NCBI GenBank assembly: GCA_029962745.1
Contig: CM057151.1
Location: 34,056,818-34,120,817, forward strand
Length of the DNA stretch: 64,000 bases
Origin: Echinometra lucunter
Taxonomy: Eukaryota > Echinodermata > Echinoidea > Camarodonta > Echinometridae
Direction: 5' to 3'
Shown: positions 12,197-24,469 of the stretch, piece after piece
How positions within the stretch are numbered: position 1 is the first letter of the stretch
Layout of the letters: every line of letters begins with the position of its first letter
Translations under genes and position numbers: made by a program
Notes under the pieces: model-generated
Told to the model about the DNA's origin: nothing
Seen by the model: the letters and a program-made list of their open reading frames with translations, nothing else
Database searches by the model: none

Positions 12197-12200
12197 TCAC

Positions 12201-13679
12201 CCGTTCTACTGGTATTGATCATGACTATATGGCTTGTTTTCAGAATTCTCAACTTTTACCCAAATGAAGTTAACCCATATTCTGGATTGATTATATTTAT
12301 GTCAAACATCAGATTAAAGATAATCTAGATATTTCTTTGATACATTTCAACAAATGATTAATACTTTGTAATATTTCAGGAATAACTAGAGTTGTTTAGT
12401 TATACATAAAAATTCAATAGATCAGATCAATATTTTACTTTGATATGATGCAAGAACAAATATTCAATTAGTTTCTGGAACTAACGGAAAGATATTGAGA
12501 AAATTACACAAACAATCACAAAAGAGTTCTGAAAGTACTAAACATTGTATAGCATTTTACCTTTGCATTTATTCCATGAATTACCTGATTATGTATATTG
12601 AACATAGTGTGGAATAAAAAAATAATTTTTTCTTGTTATACTTCTAATAACAACACGTGTGTGCTGACTCCTCCTTGTTACTTCAATAACAGATCCATTT
12701 GGACAACTACATTCTCATACCATCGAGGCAAGTGTAACATTGTTATTACTGTTGTTGTTGTTATTCTTATCATTATTATTGTTATAGTTACTATTATTTA
12801 ATGCATTATATGATTTTCTATGAGCTCTAGTTTTGCTAATATATCTTCTTATATCAGATATTACATTCTCTTTTCACATTCCTCGCTTCTGTTTCTATTC
12901 TTCACTTCTTTTCTATGAGCTCTATAGACCTATTTCACCTCCGGTTTATGTATTTGGCCCTCTATCGGCGACGCCATTGCTGCGGTGGGCAAGCGCGCTG
13001 ACCGCGATTGGCTCTGTGTACAAAATGAATGTAAGATATGAGGTATGCCCCGATATTGTTCCATTTACTTTATTCTAGATCAATAAATAAAGCATGGATA
13101 CATAGGTAGATGACGTAAGACAATGGTCATATCTGACGGATGAAGGTATGATGTATTTTTGTACTTTCGATGGTTTTTCAACTTAGTTTTGTCAGTAAAA
13201 GTTCGATTGCAGCATAGAAGCCGTAGTAAACGGGAGCCCTAAATCTTACCCTATTTACAAAGTCATGTTTTCACTCATTAAATTTTACGCCAAAGTACAT
13301 AATGATAATGTTTCTTGACTTCAAAGTCCTTTCTGTTGATGTTTTTACCCACTGGCGACGAATTCCTTCACACTGCTTACGGAAACCTGTGTAGGTAGTA
13401 CGCCTTCTCACACAAACAGGCTTCATGAGTCAAAAGCGAGTGAATTTCGCACTCAGTTAGCTTCCAATTTTTAAACTTTCTCTAATTCTTGTGGCATTTG
13501 AGCACCGCACAGCTGCGACCTGATCTTCCCTGATAATTTCTCATTGCAAATATTAAATAAATCTGCATATACTGGTCAAAATAGACAAAAAATCGAACGA
13601 ATGTACATAACGCGCTATTGACTCGTGTACTATAAAAGTTGGAGCGCCCACCGCAGTATGTCGAACTGTGTCGAACAGT
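12201..13679. other. No gene seen
   Basis: AT-rich sequence with a GTT/ATT-rich stretch near 12745-12800 and a short GC-rich patch at 12960-13020 with GCGCGCTGACCGCGATTGG, which could hold a CCAAT-type site. No convincing coding exon was found. Confidence 0.4.
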
Positions 13680-14146
13680 CTGCTGCCCTCTTGCGTTGTG
13701 AAATTGGTCTATCGATTGGATCTGTAATATCGCCCTCATTTGTTTGGTATTCTTACATTTTACCAATAATCCTGAACTAATAGGTTTGATGAATTCTACT
13801 GGTTGGTTATTGCATGCCTCTCTTATAACCTTCGAAATTTTCAGTGGGTTGAGGTTTTTCAAATTCTTCTGCCTGTCTATGCAGGTGCTACAAATAGTTT
13901 GTAATCAGTAGATCTATCCATTGCTTGTCTAGGAGTACGATATACAGTAGTGTTATCAGAGTCTGAAGCCGAATCATTTGACTGAGATTTTCTATGTGAT
14001 ATTCTACGCTTTCCTGTCTTTTTCTTTTTTCAGGCTGATGGTGAGTGCTTTTTTTTGCGGACAGTTTTTTGTTTACTACCCACTGATGTTCCTCGATCCT
14101 CGTCACTTACCATCTGCTCGGGTTCTGAAATAGAAACCGAAGCCAT
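13680..14146 (-). pseudogene. LINE ORF1 fragment (nucleic-acid-binding protein), minus strand
   Basis: Reading leftward from an ATG at 14146 gives an acidic and lysine-rich leader, broken by two in-frame stops and a shift, then about 50 residues (13862-13710) rich in the pattern ISKVIREAC...GLLVKCKNTKQ. The same pattern occurs in ORF1 of the larger LINE (26170-26330: IGKAIQSCC...GILVKCVNTKQ), so both are gag-like ORF1 domains of related non-LTR retrotransposons that bind the element's RNA. The zinc knuckles and all of ORF2 are missing, and after about 13680 the frame enters unrelated DNA. Dead copy, probably broken by deletion rather than ordinary 5' truncation, because the 5' part is what survives. 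Confidence 0.6.
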
Positions 14147-15170
14147 GATTGGCTGTATAAGGGGATAGGCGGGAAAATTGAAATACACGTGTGTTAGTTA
14201 AGGGACCGTGCAAACTAAGGGTTGAGTGCTGAATGCTTGAAAAGCCCACAAAATGTCTTCTTACTCACAAAATGTTCCAGCTTGGTCTGCAATTGATGCT
14301 TCCTACTATCGTGAACCAAAATCCAAAATACAAAACTCAAAATACGAAGTGAGAAACTCGAAAATGCTGTAAATGTAATTTAGCGCACAAATACGGGAAT
14401 TTTAGGCTATGGTGTCTGCGAAAATGCCGATAAAAAATGAAAAGCGGATTGCTTCTCCTGTTACAAAATTAAAGTGATATTTAAATGTTATTCGACCCTG
14501 GAATCTTGGGACAAATTAAATGAATTTAAGTAGAACAAATGCTCTTTAATATGATATATTTTAGAGCTAAAATGTGAGGTTTCTTTTTATTCAAGAAATT
14601 CAATAGGCCTATTATATAGAAAGTTCAGGCCTTAAAACTTTTCGGGGGAAAATGTGGCAGGTGGTGGTATGCATGTATGTCGCAGTGCTATTATGTTATA
14701 CAGTTAAGCAAAATAAACCAGCAAAGTGTATTTCTGTCGGGAATTTGCCACTGCTTCAAACTTGAATGCAAACTAAAGCTGGGTATTTAAAAAAAATTAA
14801 TGTAAATTTCCTGCAAGCTTCACGTCACTTCACTACACTTCATTGCACGTTTTCCTGTGACCGCGCACCTTTATGCACTGTACTCTTAATCAATAGGGAT
14901 GTACTCCAATGGAAGAAGAAGGAGAGGAAGCTTGTTATATAGCACAGGCACAATGTTAGATGGAGTTCAAAAATGGTCACAGGACGTTGTTTAATCCTTG
15001 AATGCTATATTTTTGTCGACCTTATACTGTTGCAAAACTGAAATCAAGGCTCAAAACCGCCATTATATTAATAGTTTCCAACTTCAAGGGTTTTGAAAAA
15101 AACTTGATCGTATGAAATTTTAATTAATTCATGGTTTCCATGAGGTAAAAGCTGAAAGCTTTTTTTTTTC
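14147..15170. other. No gene seen
   Basis: AT-rich sequence before the satellite begins. It may include the 5' untranslated region of the minus-strand LINE fragment just to its left, but no boundary or target duplication was identified. Confidence 0.4.
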
Positions 15171-16800
15171 ATTTAAGTGGCATAGCGAAAGTTTTTGTCT
15201 GAACCTTGCTGTTTCAAATTGGTTTCAAAGCTCAAACCGGCAATATGCACCGATTCCGCAGAATAATGACCGTATAATTTGACAAAAATCATTTTCATCT
15301 TGAAGGGCTTTGAAAAGTATCGTATGAAATTTTAACTAAATAATGACTTACATCAGGAAAAAGCTGAAGAATTGTTCTTTATTTCCATACAGGTGACAGG
15401 CCAAAAGTTTTTGTCTGGACCTTACTGTTGCAAATTGATTTCAGAGCTCAAACCGCCGATGATTATATGCGCCGATTCCGCCGAATAATGACCCTAATTT
15501 GACAAAAATCGTTTCCATCTTGAAGTACTTTGAAAAGTATGGTATGACATTTTAACTAAATAATGAGTTACATTAGGTAAAAGCTGAAAGATTTTTCTTT
15601 ACTCTCATATAGGTGGCATGCCGAAAGTTTTTGTCTGATCCTTACTGTTTCAAATTGGTTTCAAAGCTCAAACCGGCAATATGCACCGATTCCGCAGAAT
15701 AATGACCGTATATGATTTGTCAAAAATCATTTTCATCTTGAAGGGCTTTGAAAAGTATCGTATGACATTTTAACTTAATAATGGCATACATGGGGTAAAA
15801 ACTGAAGAGTCGCTCATTACTCTAATAGAGGTGGCATGCCGAAAGTTTTTGTCTGATCCTTACTGTTTCAAATTGGTTTCAAAGCTCAAACCGGCAATAT
15901 GCACCGATTCCGCAGAATAATGACCGTATGATTTGATAAAAATCATTTTCATCTTGAAGGGCTTTGAAAAGTATCGTATGACATTTTAACTTAATAATGG
16001 CATACATGGGGTAAAAGCTGAAGAGTCGCTCATTACTCTAATAGAGGTGGCATGCCGAAAGTTTTTGTCTGGACCTTAATGTTGCAAATTGATTTCAAGG
16101 GTCAAACCGGCAAAATTCATCGATTCCGCACAATGCTCAGTGATTATATACCCGAAAATAACAGAAGTCGTTTTCATTTTCAAGGGCTTTGAAAAGTATC
16201 GTATGACATTTTGAACTAAATAATGACTTACATGAGGTTAAAGCTAAAGAATTGTTCTTTACTCTCATATAGGTGGCATGCCGAAAGTTTTTGTCTGGAC
16301 CTAGCTGTTGCAAATTGATTTCAGGGGTCAGACCGGTATTGTACACCGATTCCACACAATAATGTCAAATGACCCTCATTTGACAAATCGTTTCCATCTT
16401 GACGGGCTTTGAAAAGTATCGTATGACATTTTGAACTAAATAATGACTTACATGAGGTTAAAGCTAAAGAATTGTTCTTTACTCTCATATAGGTGGCATG
16501 CCGAAAGTTTTTATCTGGACCTTACTGTTGCAAATTGATTTCAGGGGTCAAACCGGCGATATACACCGATTCCGCACAATAAATTATGTTCAATGATTCA
16601 TTATACCCGAACATGACAGAAGTCACTTTTATTTTCAAGGGCTTTGAATTTCCGTATGACATTTTAACAATGGCATACATGAGGTAAAAGCTGAAGAGTT
16701 GCTCTGTACTCTCATGTAGGTGGCATGTCCAAAGTTTTTGTCTGGACCTTTTTGTTTTAAAAATGAAATCAAGAGGCAAACTGGCAATAATATGCCCCAA
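15171..16800 (+). repeat. Satellite array, ~220-bp unit, 8 copies, forward
   Basis: The landmark GGCATGCCGAAAGTTTTTG (with variants) recurs near 15179, 15403, 15612, 15832, 16047, 16272, 16493 and 16721, giving units of 209-228 bp. Each unit then has GATTTCAGGGGTCAAACCGG, GATTCCGCACAATAATG, GGGCTTTGAAAAGTATCG and ACATGAGGTAAAAGCTGAAG. The minus-strand open frames here (72 and 130 codons) are carried by the repeat. Confidence 0.9.
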
Positions 16801-17140
16801 TTCCGAATCCATTAGGTTGATTTGTTTTCGTGGTGGGGGAAGGGGTGATTGATGCTGCATATCCTTTTCGAGGGAACAAACCGACCGATTGAGCGGAAAG
16901 GGTGCGGGGTTCAAACGTGAAGGATCACCTGAGCGAAGTCTTATTCTAGATGTAATCTACTGTCTCCCCAAAACAAGGAGTTGTTTTTGACAATATCGCA
17001 GGAGTATGTCATCATTACATGAATGAACGGACATCGGTTTCTTTTTCTTTTTAGTTGACACTTCATTTCAGAGTATGCACCACCCCGTTTCTTATTTTGT
17101 TGAGCAAACCAAAAGTTCCAAGTTCTTAGGGGTATATCAT

Positions 17141-17598
17141 TGGCGTAAATCCCGGGGGGATGGGGGATATCACCCCCCCCCCCCCACTTTTTGGAGAGGG
17201 GGGATGGCGTGTACAAATATCCCCCCACTTTTTAAGAAAGAAAATATATTTTAATGAATCCGTTTGTAAAATCTTTGAATATCTGTCATAAACAACCATC
17301 ATATTTTAGAATTTCTATTTGAAAATGCGATTGAAAACCAAAAAAGTGGTTATTTTTGGCTCGCTCGCTCGTCATTATTTTAGAATTTTCTGTTAGAAAA
17401 TGCGATTAAAAACTAGAAAAATGGTTATTTTTGGCTCGCTTCGCTCGCTCGCAAAATAAATATTAAAATGTGTGTAGGGGGGTCTGTGGGGGTCAGTGAG
17501 GGTGTGTGCTTATGTCTTAAGTGTGAGATCGACAGAAAAAAAAAATCGTCAAAAAGTCAATCATCCCCCCCCCCACTCCTAAGAGTGGATTTACGCCG
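17141..17598. mobile_element. Short TIR-like element with GGCGTAAATCC ends
   Basis: TTGGCGTAAATCCCGGGGG at the left is mirrored by GTGGATTTACGCCGG at the right. Inside, runs of C and two copies of TTTTTGGCTCGCT suggest a small non-autonomous element. It sits in the spacer between the two opposed satellite arrays. No target duplication was resolved. Confidence 0.5.
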
Positions 17599-17757
17599 GT
17601 GGGGGTACTTGTCCAAGCAGGTAGTTGCCCTAGCGGGTGATTAGCTGCGTGATTATCCTAGAGGGTATTATGTCGAGGGGGTGGTAGTCGTACTAGAGGG
17701 TGATAGCCCTACGGGGTAGTTGTCCCCGGGAGTTGTCCTAGGGGTAGTTATCCTTAT
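17598..17757. repeat. Degenerate 17-20-bp minisatellite (GGGTAGTTGTCCTAG type)
   Basis: About eight diverged units with variants such as GGTAGTTGCCCTAGCGGGT, GGGTGATAGCCCTACGGGG and GGGTAGTTATCC follow one another directly after the element at 17141-17598. Confidence 0.65.
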
Positions 17758-18146
17758 TTTATAGGAGCGAAAACGTTAACCAGTGTAGCCAGGGGCGATG
17801 GTGGCAGACCTCTCCCCGTCAATCGCCCCCTCCTAAAAAAAGAAATAGAAAAAGGGGGGGGGGGAAGCATGAGCTAGAAAAGAAAGATGTTAAAGAATTA
17901 ACTGAGAAAAAATCGGAAGCAGAAAAGAAAATAATAATGAAAAAGAAACATTGGAGCTACCGCGCTTCGCGCTGTAGGATGCTCCTGATTTGACGCAATG
18001 GGGATAATTTTTCTCCAAAGCAATTTTTGTCTAATTAGGGTATGAATCATTGAACATTGTGCGGAAACGGTGAACACTGCCGGTTTGACCATTGAAATCA
18101 ATTTGAAACACGAAAGTCCATACAAAAACTTTCGGCATGCCACCTA

Positions 18147-19003
18147 CACTGTAAAAAATAATATGGCCATTGGTAGTTTGTACTCAAATTGCCCGAGTAG
18201 AATTCACTTTAAAACATAAGTCTTGTCCCTAACGCACTCAATTTAAGTTTTACTAACTCAAACTGTCTAATTATCTGAATATACGTGAATTTTTAAAGTA
18301 AAATTAATTACAAGAAAATTCAAGTAATTTGAACTTGAATGAATTTAGTAATGTTAACTCAAATGAAGTAATTATACGTTTTACTCAAAAAAGTTACATT
18401 GAATGTACTTATCTTTTTCAAGTAGAGACTGATTAACATAATACATGAATATTCATTAAGAGCAAGTTGATATGATTTTTTGAATAAAACAATCATTTTT
18501 TTGTGTTGCAAAAATACTGATGAAGACTAAGGAGTGTGAAAATAACTCTTAATTCATTTAAGAAAAAAGAGCGACGTTGAATCGTCATTCAATTTGAAAA
18601 TGTCAAAACTTGATGTTTCAGGAAAATTTCCATGCACCGATTTATTAGTTAAGATGCATCTGTCGAGTAAACATATAAATGTCAGTGCCCTATAAAGTAT
18701 ACTGGTAAGTGTTAAAGTGAAGTCTGTATGATTAAGCTATTGTTTCCTGGTGACATTTGTTTCAAACATATCACAGCTGAAATGGTGTCAGTGAGTATCG
18801 TGCTTAAAAAGCAAAAACTTTTTTAAATCTTTTTTTTTTCTGCATATTACAACGATTATGAAACTTAATTCAAATGAGTAAAAATTTAGAAGGAAAATAA
18901 GTAAATTCTACGTAAAATATCTGTAAGTTACTTTTGCTTGAAATAATCAAGGCAATCGAAGAAAATTTTTTGAGTAATTTCAACGATTTTTTTTTTTAGA
19001 GTG
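18147..19003. mobile_element. 857-bp MITE with CACTGTAAAAAA ends and TA target duplication
   Basis: The element starts CACTGTAAAAAA and ends TTTTTTTTAGAGTG, and is flanked by TA at 18145-18146 and 19004-19005. Removing it and one TA restores CCACCTATATGAG, the sequence of intact neighbouring satellite units (for example near 19228). That proves an insertion into a finished satellite. No coding frame longer than noise is present, so it depends on a transposase elsewhere. Confidence 0.9.
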
Positions 19004-19833
19004 TATATGAGAGTAAAGAGCAACTCTTCAGCTTTTACCTCATGTATGTCATTATTTAGTTAAAAAGTCATACGATACTTTTCAAAGCCCTTGAAAATAA
19101 AAACGACTTCTATCATTTTAGGGTATATGAATCATTGAACATTGTGCGAAATCGATGAATTTTGCCGGTTTGACCCTTGAAATCAATTTGCAACAGTAAG
19201 GTCCAGACAAAAACTTTCGGCATGCCACCTATATGAGAGTAAAGAGCAACTCTTCAGCTTTTACCTCATGTATGTCATTATTTAGTTAAAATGGCATACG
19301 ATACTTTTCAAAGCCCGTCAAGATGGAAACGATATTTGTCAAATGAGGGTCACTTGACATATTGTGTGGAATCGGTGTACAATACCAGTTTGACCCCTGA
19401 AATCAATTTGCAACAGTAAGGTCCAGACAAAAACTTTCGGCATGCCACCTATATGACAGTATAGAGCAACTCTTCAGCTTTTACCTCATGTATGTCATTA
19501 TTTAGTTAAAATGTCATACGATACTTTTCAAAGCCCTTGAAAATAAAAACGACTTCTGTCATTTTAGGGTATATGAATCATTGAACATTGTGCGAAATCG
19601 ATGAATTTTGCCGGTTTGACCCTTGAAATCAATTTGCAACAGTAAGGTCCAGACAAAAACTTTCGGCATGCCACCTTTATGAGAGTAAAGAGCAACTCTT
19701 CAGCTTTTATCTCATGTATGTCATTATTTAGTTAAAATGTCATACGATACTTTTCAAAGCCCGTCAAGATGGAAACGATTTGTCAAATGAGGGTCACTTG
19801 ACATTATTGTGTGGAATCGGTGTACAATACCAG

Positions 19834-19969
19834 GGGGGCATTTCATGAAACAATTAGTCGGTGGTTTTCACCGACTAATTTGCTTTCAGCCAATCAGATA
19901 CGAGTATTTTCAGTAGCTTATAACATTTGTCGGTGATTTTCACCGACAAAACTCTTGATGAAACGCTCC
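19834..19969. mobile_element. 136-bp MITE with CCAG target duplication
   Basis: It begins GGGGGCATTTCATGAAAC and ends GATGAAACGCTCC, flanked by CCAG on both sides (19830-19833 and 19970-19973). The neighbouring unit near 19388 has the uninterrupted ATACCAGTTTGACCCC. Inside are two hairpins built on GTCGGTGNTTTTCACCGAC. A related element is at 36014-36144. Confidence 0.85.
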
Positions 19970-20480
19970 CCAGTTTGACCCCTGAAATCAATTTGCAACA
20001 GTACTTAAGGTCCAGACAAAAACTTTCGGCATGCCACCTATATGACAGTATAGAGCAACTCTTCAGATTTTACCTCATGTATGTCATTATTTATTGAAAA
20101 TGTCATACGATACTTTTCAAAGCCCTGGAAAATAAACGTGACTTCTGTCATTATATGAATCAATGAACATTGTGCGAAATTGATGATTTTGCCGGTTTGA
20201 CCCCTGAAATTAATTTGCAACAGAAAGGTCCAGACAAAAACTTTCAGCATGCAACTTATATGAGAGTAAAGAGCAACTCTTCAGCTTTTACCTCATGTAA
20301 GTCATCATTTAGTTAAAATGTCATACGATACTTTTCAAAGCCCTTGAAAATAAAAAAGGACTTCTGTCATTTTAGGGTATATGAATCATGGAACATTGTG
20401 GGAAATTGATGATTTTGCCAGTTTGATCCTGAAATTAATTTGCAACAGTAAGGTCCAGACAAAAAAATTGGGTTGAACTG

Positions 20481-22460
20481 TCAGAAGATACTTTTCAAAG
20501 CCATTATTCTAAGAAGAATAGCAATTTTACTTTTTCTAAACGCAATTTTACTTTTTCTTTTGTTCGTTTGTTCTTTTGGCGACTCCATACCCCTTAGTCT
20601 TAGAATGGTCCGCTAATTTTCGAGTGCGCCTCAGGGGAGACATTCCACAACCTCAACCTCGCCACCAGGCCACCAATTTAAGCACGTATGTCACCACCAA
20701 CCTCGCGACCATGTACCTGTAACGAGCCGATCCAGTCTCTCTCATTCATTTATACACGGCGCTGTACGTTTGGTTGCTTACCTGTACTATGTACAGAGTT
20801 AAGTTCGCACTGCACTAGTATACATACCGTACTGCAGGTAGGTGTACGCCCGGGGTGTACGTAAACTAGCTGAGTTATTTGATCCAACATATCAATTTGT
20901 TTGCGCTCCTTTTTTTGCAGCGCGTAGCGTGTTAAATTATTTCCCTATGGAGAATAATAGAAAATACGCCGTTTTTGAGGGATTTGCTAAGATATCTCCC
21001 AAACGCGTCAACAAGGTGATCTATCAAAACAGAATAGAATAGAGCAGATTCTCACCTTGAACATGATATGATTTTCATTTAATTTTAGTCAAATTAAGTT
21101 CTGTCACTTTTGAGGTTTTTGGAACCTTTCTTGATGATTTTGGAAATCCATTTGTACATGAGCCAATGGGCAAGTGCGGGAAACGAAACGTTTGGTGCGA
21201 CTTCACATTGTTGTAAAAAAATATATACGTCACAATAGACCCTATCAAAAAAAGACATTTTGCAGAAAATGCTGTAGATTGCGAATACCTAAGAATGATT
21301 TTGATTGGATAAAAAAAACCTCTGTCACTTTTCACATTTGCAAAAGCTTTTGCAATTGGTCACTATAGTTTGGCGGGTTCAGCCGATGGCATTGTGTGTA
21401 CACAGTATAGTACACAGTACACAGGCATAGCTAGGCGCGTGAAGAATTTTGCACGTTTTCATGCACCAGGGCCCCGACCTGCCGGCCCAGCAGGACAGAA
21501 GAGATGGCAAGGAGGTGAGAGTAAAAGAGGAAAAAAAAAAAAGCACAAGCCAATGAATGCAAGTGATCAAGAAGAGTTACAAAACTGAAGGGAGTGAGAA
21601 AACAAGGAAAGTGAGAGGGAAATTTATGAAAACAAGTAATGCGAGGAAAAATGACAAGAAAAGGAGAGAAAGGAGAAGAAGTGAAAACACGCAGCTGAGT
21701 GCGCTCACGATATGTAAGTTGAACACCCCTGCACCGCAATGTAGCAGCCCGCCACTATACACGTAGACTGCCTGCACGATGCGAAGACAGCGGCGCGTAT
21801 TAGTGACTGTGCGTTAAACGTCCCATTTCTATGCCTTATAAGAGGAGCGTTTTTTGTACACAACAAATTGATATGAATTTGATCCAAATGAGATTCATGA
21901 TGAAATCAATTATCAGAATTCCGTAGAATATAGAATTATTCGAAGGATGAATAGTCTTGAAGAATGTTAGTTTGTACAGATATTGAGATATGTGATGAAT
22001 ACGAAGTGAAGTTGTGAAGTTTAATGCAAGTACTACATTGCAGAGACCTTACGCGCACTCGCGTATGACGTAGCATTATTCTCAGATCTATGCGAAGCAA
22101 GAATTGCAAGTTTGAATTGCTTATTATAAAAGATTGTTTTGATGTATAAAATTGATAATTATGTATGTCATTATAATATTCATTTATGCAAATATGGTTT
22201 TTTTTTCAATCCAACATTCAAGATAATAATGATAATGGTGTTAATAGTGATGATGATGGATAACAGATGTGTTTGTGTTGGAATGCATCTTAAATCTTCA
22301 TGCGATTCAACATGGAATTAATTAATAAGACTAACAGTTAGGCCTAATAATTTGTTTGATTTTCCGCTCACAAAATAATGCACCCCTTTATCAATCACGA
22401 AACTCAAAACCCACCCATTAACAAAATGCATTTCAGGTAGGGCCTATTTGATGCATGAAA
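20481..22460. other. No gene seen; purine-rich stretch
   Basis: At 21500-21690 the plus strand is strongly A/G-rich, which creates several lysine/arginine-rich or serine/leucine-rich open frames on the two strands; none has a domain. The rest is ordinary intergenic sequence. Confidence 0.45.
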
Positions 22461-22469
22461 TATCTCCAT

Positions 22470-23071
22470 TTTCAGTTTTGCATCCCCTCGACACTTCCGA
22501 GTGGATCCCACGTGCGAATCGGAAGACTTCGGCAAGTTTCGGGGGTTGTGGAATGTCTCCCCTGTGCAAAATTCCTAATTCTCCTCTTATTGGTCGCGGG
22601 CTTATTGGTCGCCAGTTTCAAGGAGCGCAGAGAGCTTTCACTTGAGTGCCTTGTAATTCCGCCATATCAATCTCTATTGACTGAGTACAAGTACAGTCTG
22701 AGAGCGACATATAGCTAGCTAGCTAGCTCGCAGCCACAGAAATATCTTCTATTTCTGTGTACGTGTGTGTAGCTCATACTAGTGCGTGTACACGGTATGT
22801 AACTATCGATGGGTATACAGCCGCTTAGAATTAGCTCTTCTTTTGAATGACAGCGCCGTAAAAATCAATAACAACAACAACAACAACAACAAGCTCTGTC
22901 AGCAAAATATTGGCCAACACACGCACGTGTCAGGCAGACCATCGCCAGGCTAGGCTAGGCCATCGCGATCGCCAGGCAGGCCCTGCAGGCCAGGCCACGG
23001 CCGTACGTACGCGCACTACGACGATATTGTAGGCCGCCTAGTACGTACTTTACATAACAAAACTTTCCAAA
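22470..23071 (+). promoter_or_regulatory. Candidate promoter and 5' leader of the ankyrin-like gene
   Basis: Upstream of the first coding exon lie an E-box CACGTG (22509-22514) and two inverted CCAAT boxes (ATTGG at 22589-22593 and 22604-22608), 15 bp apart as often seen for NF-Y sites. From about 22960 to 23050 the sequence is GC- and CpG-rich with repeated GCCAGGC/GGCC blocks. There is no obvious TATA box. The transcription start cannot be placed from sequence alone. Confidence 0.4.
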
Positions 23072-23164
23072 ATGTCGTACCTACCAGCCGGCTATGAGGA
23101 TGAATATGATAGCAGTGACTCGGATGATTACTTTGTCGGAGGAAACTATTCAGCAAAGTCGCAG
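23072..23164 (+). CDS. Ankyrin-repeat protein, coding exon 1
   Basis: An ATG in a favourable context (AAAATG) opens 31 codons ending exactly at CAG/GTAAAT, a strong splice donor, in phase 0. The peptide starts MSYLPAGYEDEYDSSDSDD and continues to YSAKSQ: acidic, serine-rich and disordered. It joins in frame to the exon at 38398-38560. An acidic N-terminus followed by ankyrin repeats is the layout of ASZ1/GASZ, a germ-cell scaffold of the piRNA pathway at mitochondria-associated nuage. The resemblance is suggestive, not diagnostic, so no symbol is given. The CpG-rich leader directly upstream supports a first exon. The protein is incomplete here. Confidence 0.6.
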
Positions 23165-24469
23165 GTAAATGGTCCCTAACGTTATACATGTATCTAGGAT
23201 GGGGGGTCGGGTGTCCGGACACGTAACAAAAATAAAGCCTTCTTTTTTGTCTTTGAATTAAACAAAAAGTTAAAAACTATGCTATGCATTGAATAGTGCT
23301 AGACCTAATCATCATCAATTTTGATATAATATTGTCTAACACTTGTGTTCAAGAATTTAAGAAATATTGCTTGTAAACTGTTTCAAATAGAGTCTAGATG
23401 TTTAAAATCGACTGTCCGGATACATAACCTGTCCGGACACCCAACAACTGGGTATACCTTTATACCGTTTATATATACCATTATCATGGTTATTCGTTAA
23501 ATCTCTAGACCTCTAATTGCTAATGCTATAGATCTAGACCCTAGTCTAGAATAATTGGCATTGCCATTGCAATTGAGAGCTGTGCCTGTGTTAGTCAACA
23601 ATATGGTCAACACCTGTCATGCCTGTTGTTGCTCCAAGTTAGTGTAATACTAGTATGGTAGCTCTAGATCTACTACTCATAGACCACCTTTTTTGAAACT
23701 GACCACCATCGCGCAATGCTTTCCTGCGCATGAAATCAAAAAGTACACGTGGAATTTGGCGCAATACCCCACAGTAAACAAACAGGCTATCGTAACCAAA
23801 GTCCAAGAGAAATTAGGATGAAATAACAGAATTTAATTATTTTCTTAAAAACTTTGATAATGAAAATGATAATTACATGCTTAATCAATACAGAGGACGG
23901 GCTGTCGGTTTAAATAATGAGCTCACGCAGGCGCCGAGTAAAAAACATCACATGCGTTTATCGCCGAGATTTCCGTGCGTATCAGACGAGTCAACAATCT
24001 GAACATGAGATGTTAATCTGCTGCATTTTTTGCACAAGTGAGACAAAATTAAGGGAAAACCAACAAATATTTTCTGAGATACGACGTAACCAGTCAAAGG
24101 CGGTCGATGAGTAGTAGACCCTAGGTCCAACCAGAGTAATAGTGGGCTAGTTCCCCGCGAGATCATCTGCGATTCGCTGTGTGAAGCTCTACTATCGCGA
24201 TCGACTAGTTACAGTGCAGTGACTGTTCATTGTTCGGTGCGCATTCATTGGCATTGCACTTCAGAATCTCTCGGTTTTCCCTCTCGGCTTAATTGCAGAA
24301 TACCCCACCATTTTCTAATGTACATGCATGCATGATGTATGCCCTGTTCTGAAAAAAAAAACGGGTAGACTCTAGATCTAGGCCTATGGGTGTATAACGT
24401 GGTGGTGGGATATTCTGCAATTGTTCCTCTCTTTAAAACTTGAAACCTTTTAATTTCAAAACATTCATA

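Larger units (their letters stand above)
10206..12200. repeat. Two-kilobase inverted repeat with tRNA-like heads
   Basis: The left arm (about 10206-10860) and right arm (about 11600-12200) are reverse complements. From outside in they share: a CGCGAGACCG block, a T or A run, CTTATTTTCCTTCATCAGG, a tRNA-like head (GTGCCGCGGTCGAGTGG), a G or C tract, and two tandem units beginning GTGGCGTAGCTAGGATTTC. The central ~740 bp contain an ATTC microsatellite near 10979. No box B follows the heads, so they are truncated tRNA-like sequences. Frames of 60-90 codons here mirror each other and are artefacts of the repeat. Confidence 0.85.
17990..20480 (-). repeat. Satellite array, ~220-bp unit, reversed, interrupted twice
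   Basis: Reverse complement of the 15171-16800 satellite. The CTTTCGGCATGCCACCT landmark occurs near 18130, 19213, 19435, 19668, 20026 and (diverged) 20240. Two irregular spacings are explained exactly by insertions at 18147-19003 and 19834-19969. With the forward array this makes a pair of opposed satellites about 1.2 kb apart. A 120-bp AT-rich region that follows contains no gene. Confidence 0.9.

Noticed and set aside
16522..16914. 130-codon minus-strand frame
   Set aside because: It lies in the last satellite units and their flank, and is not preserved between units.
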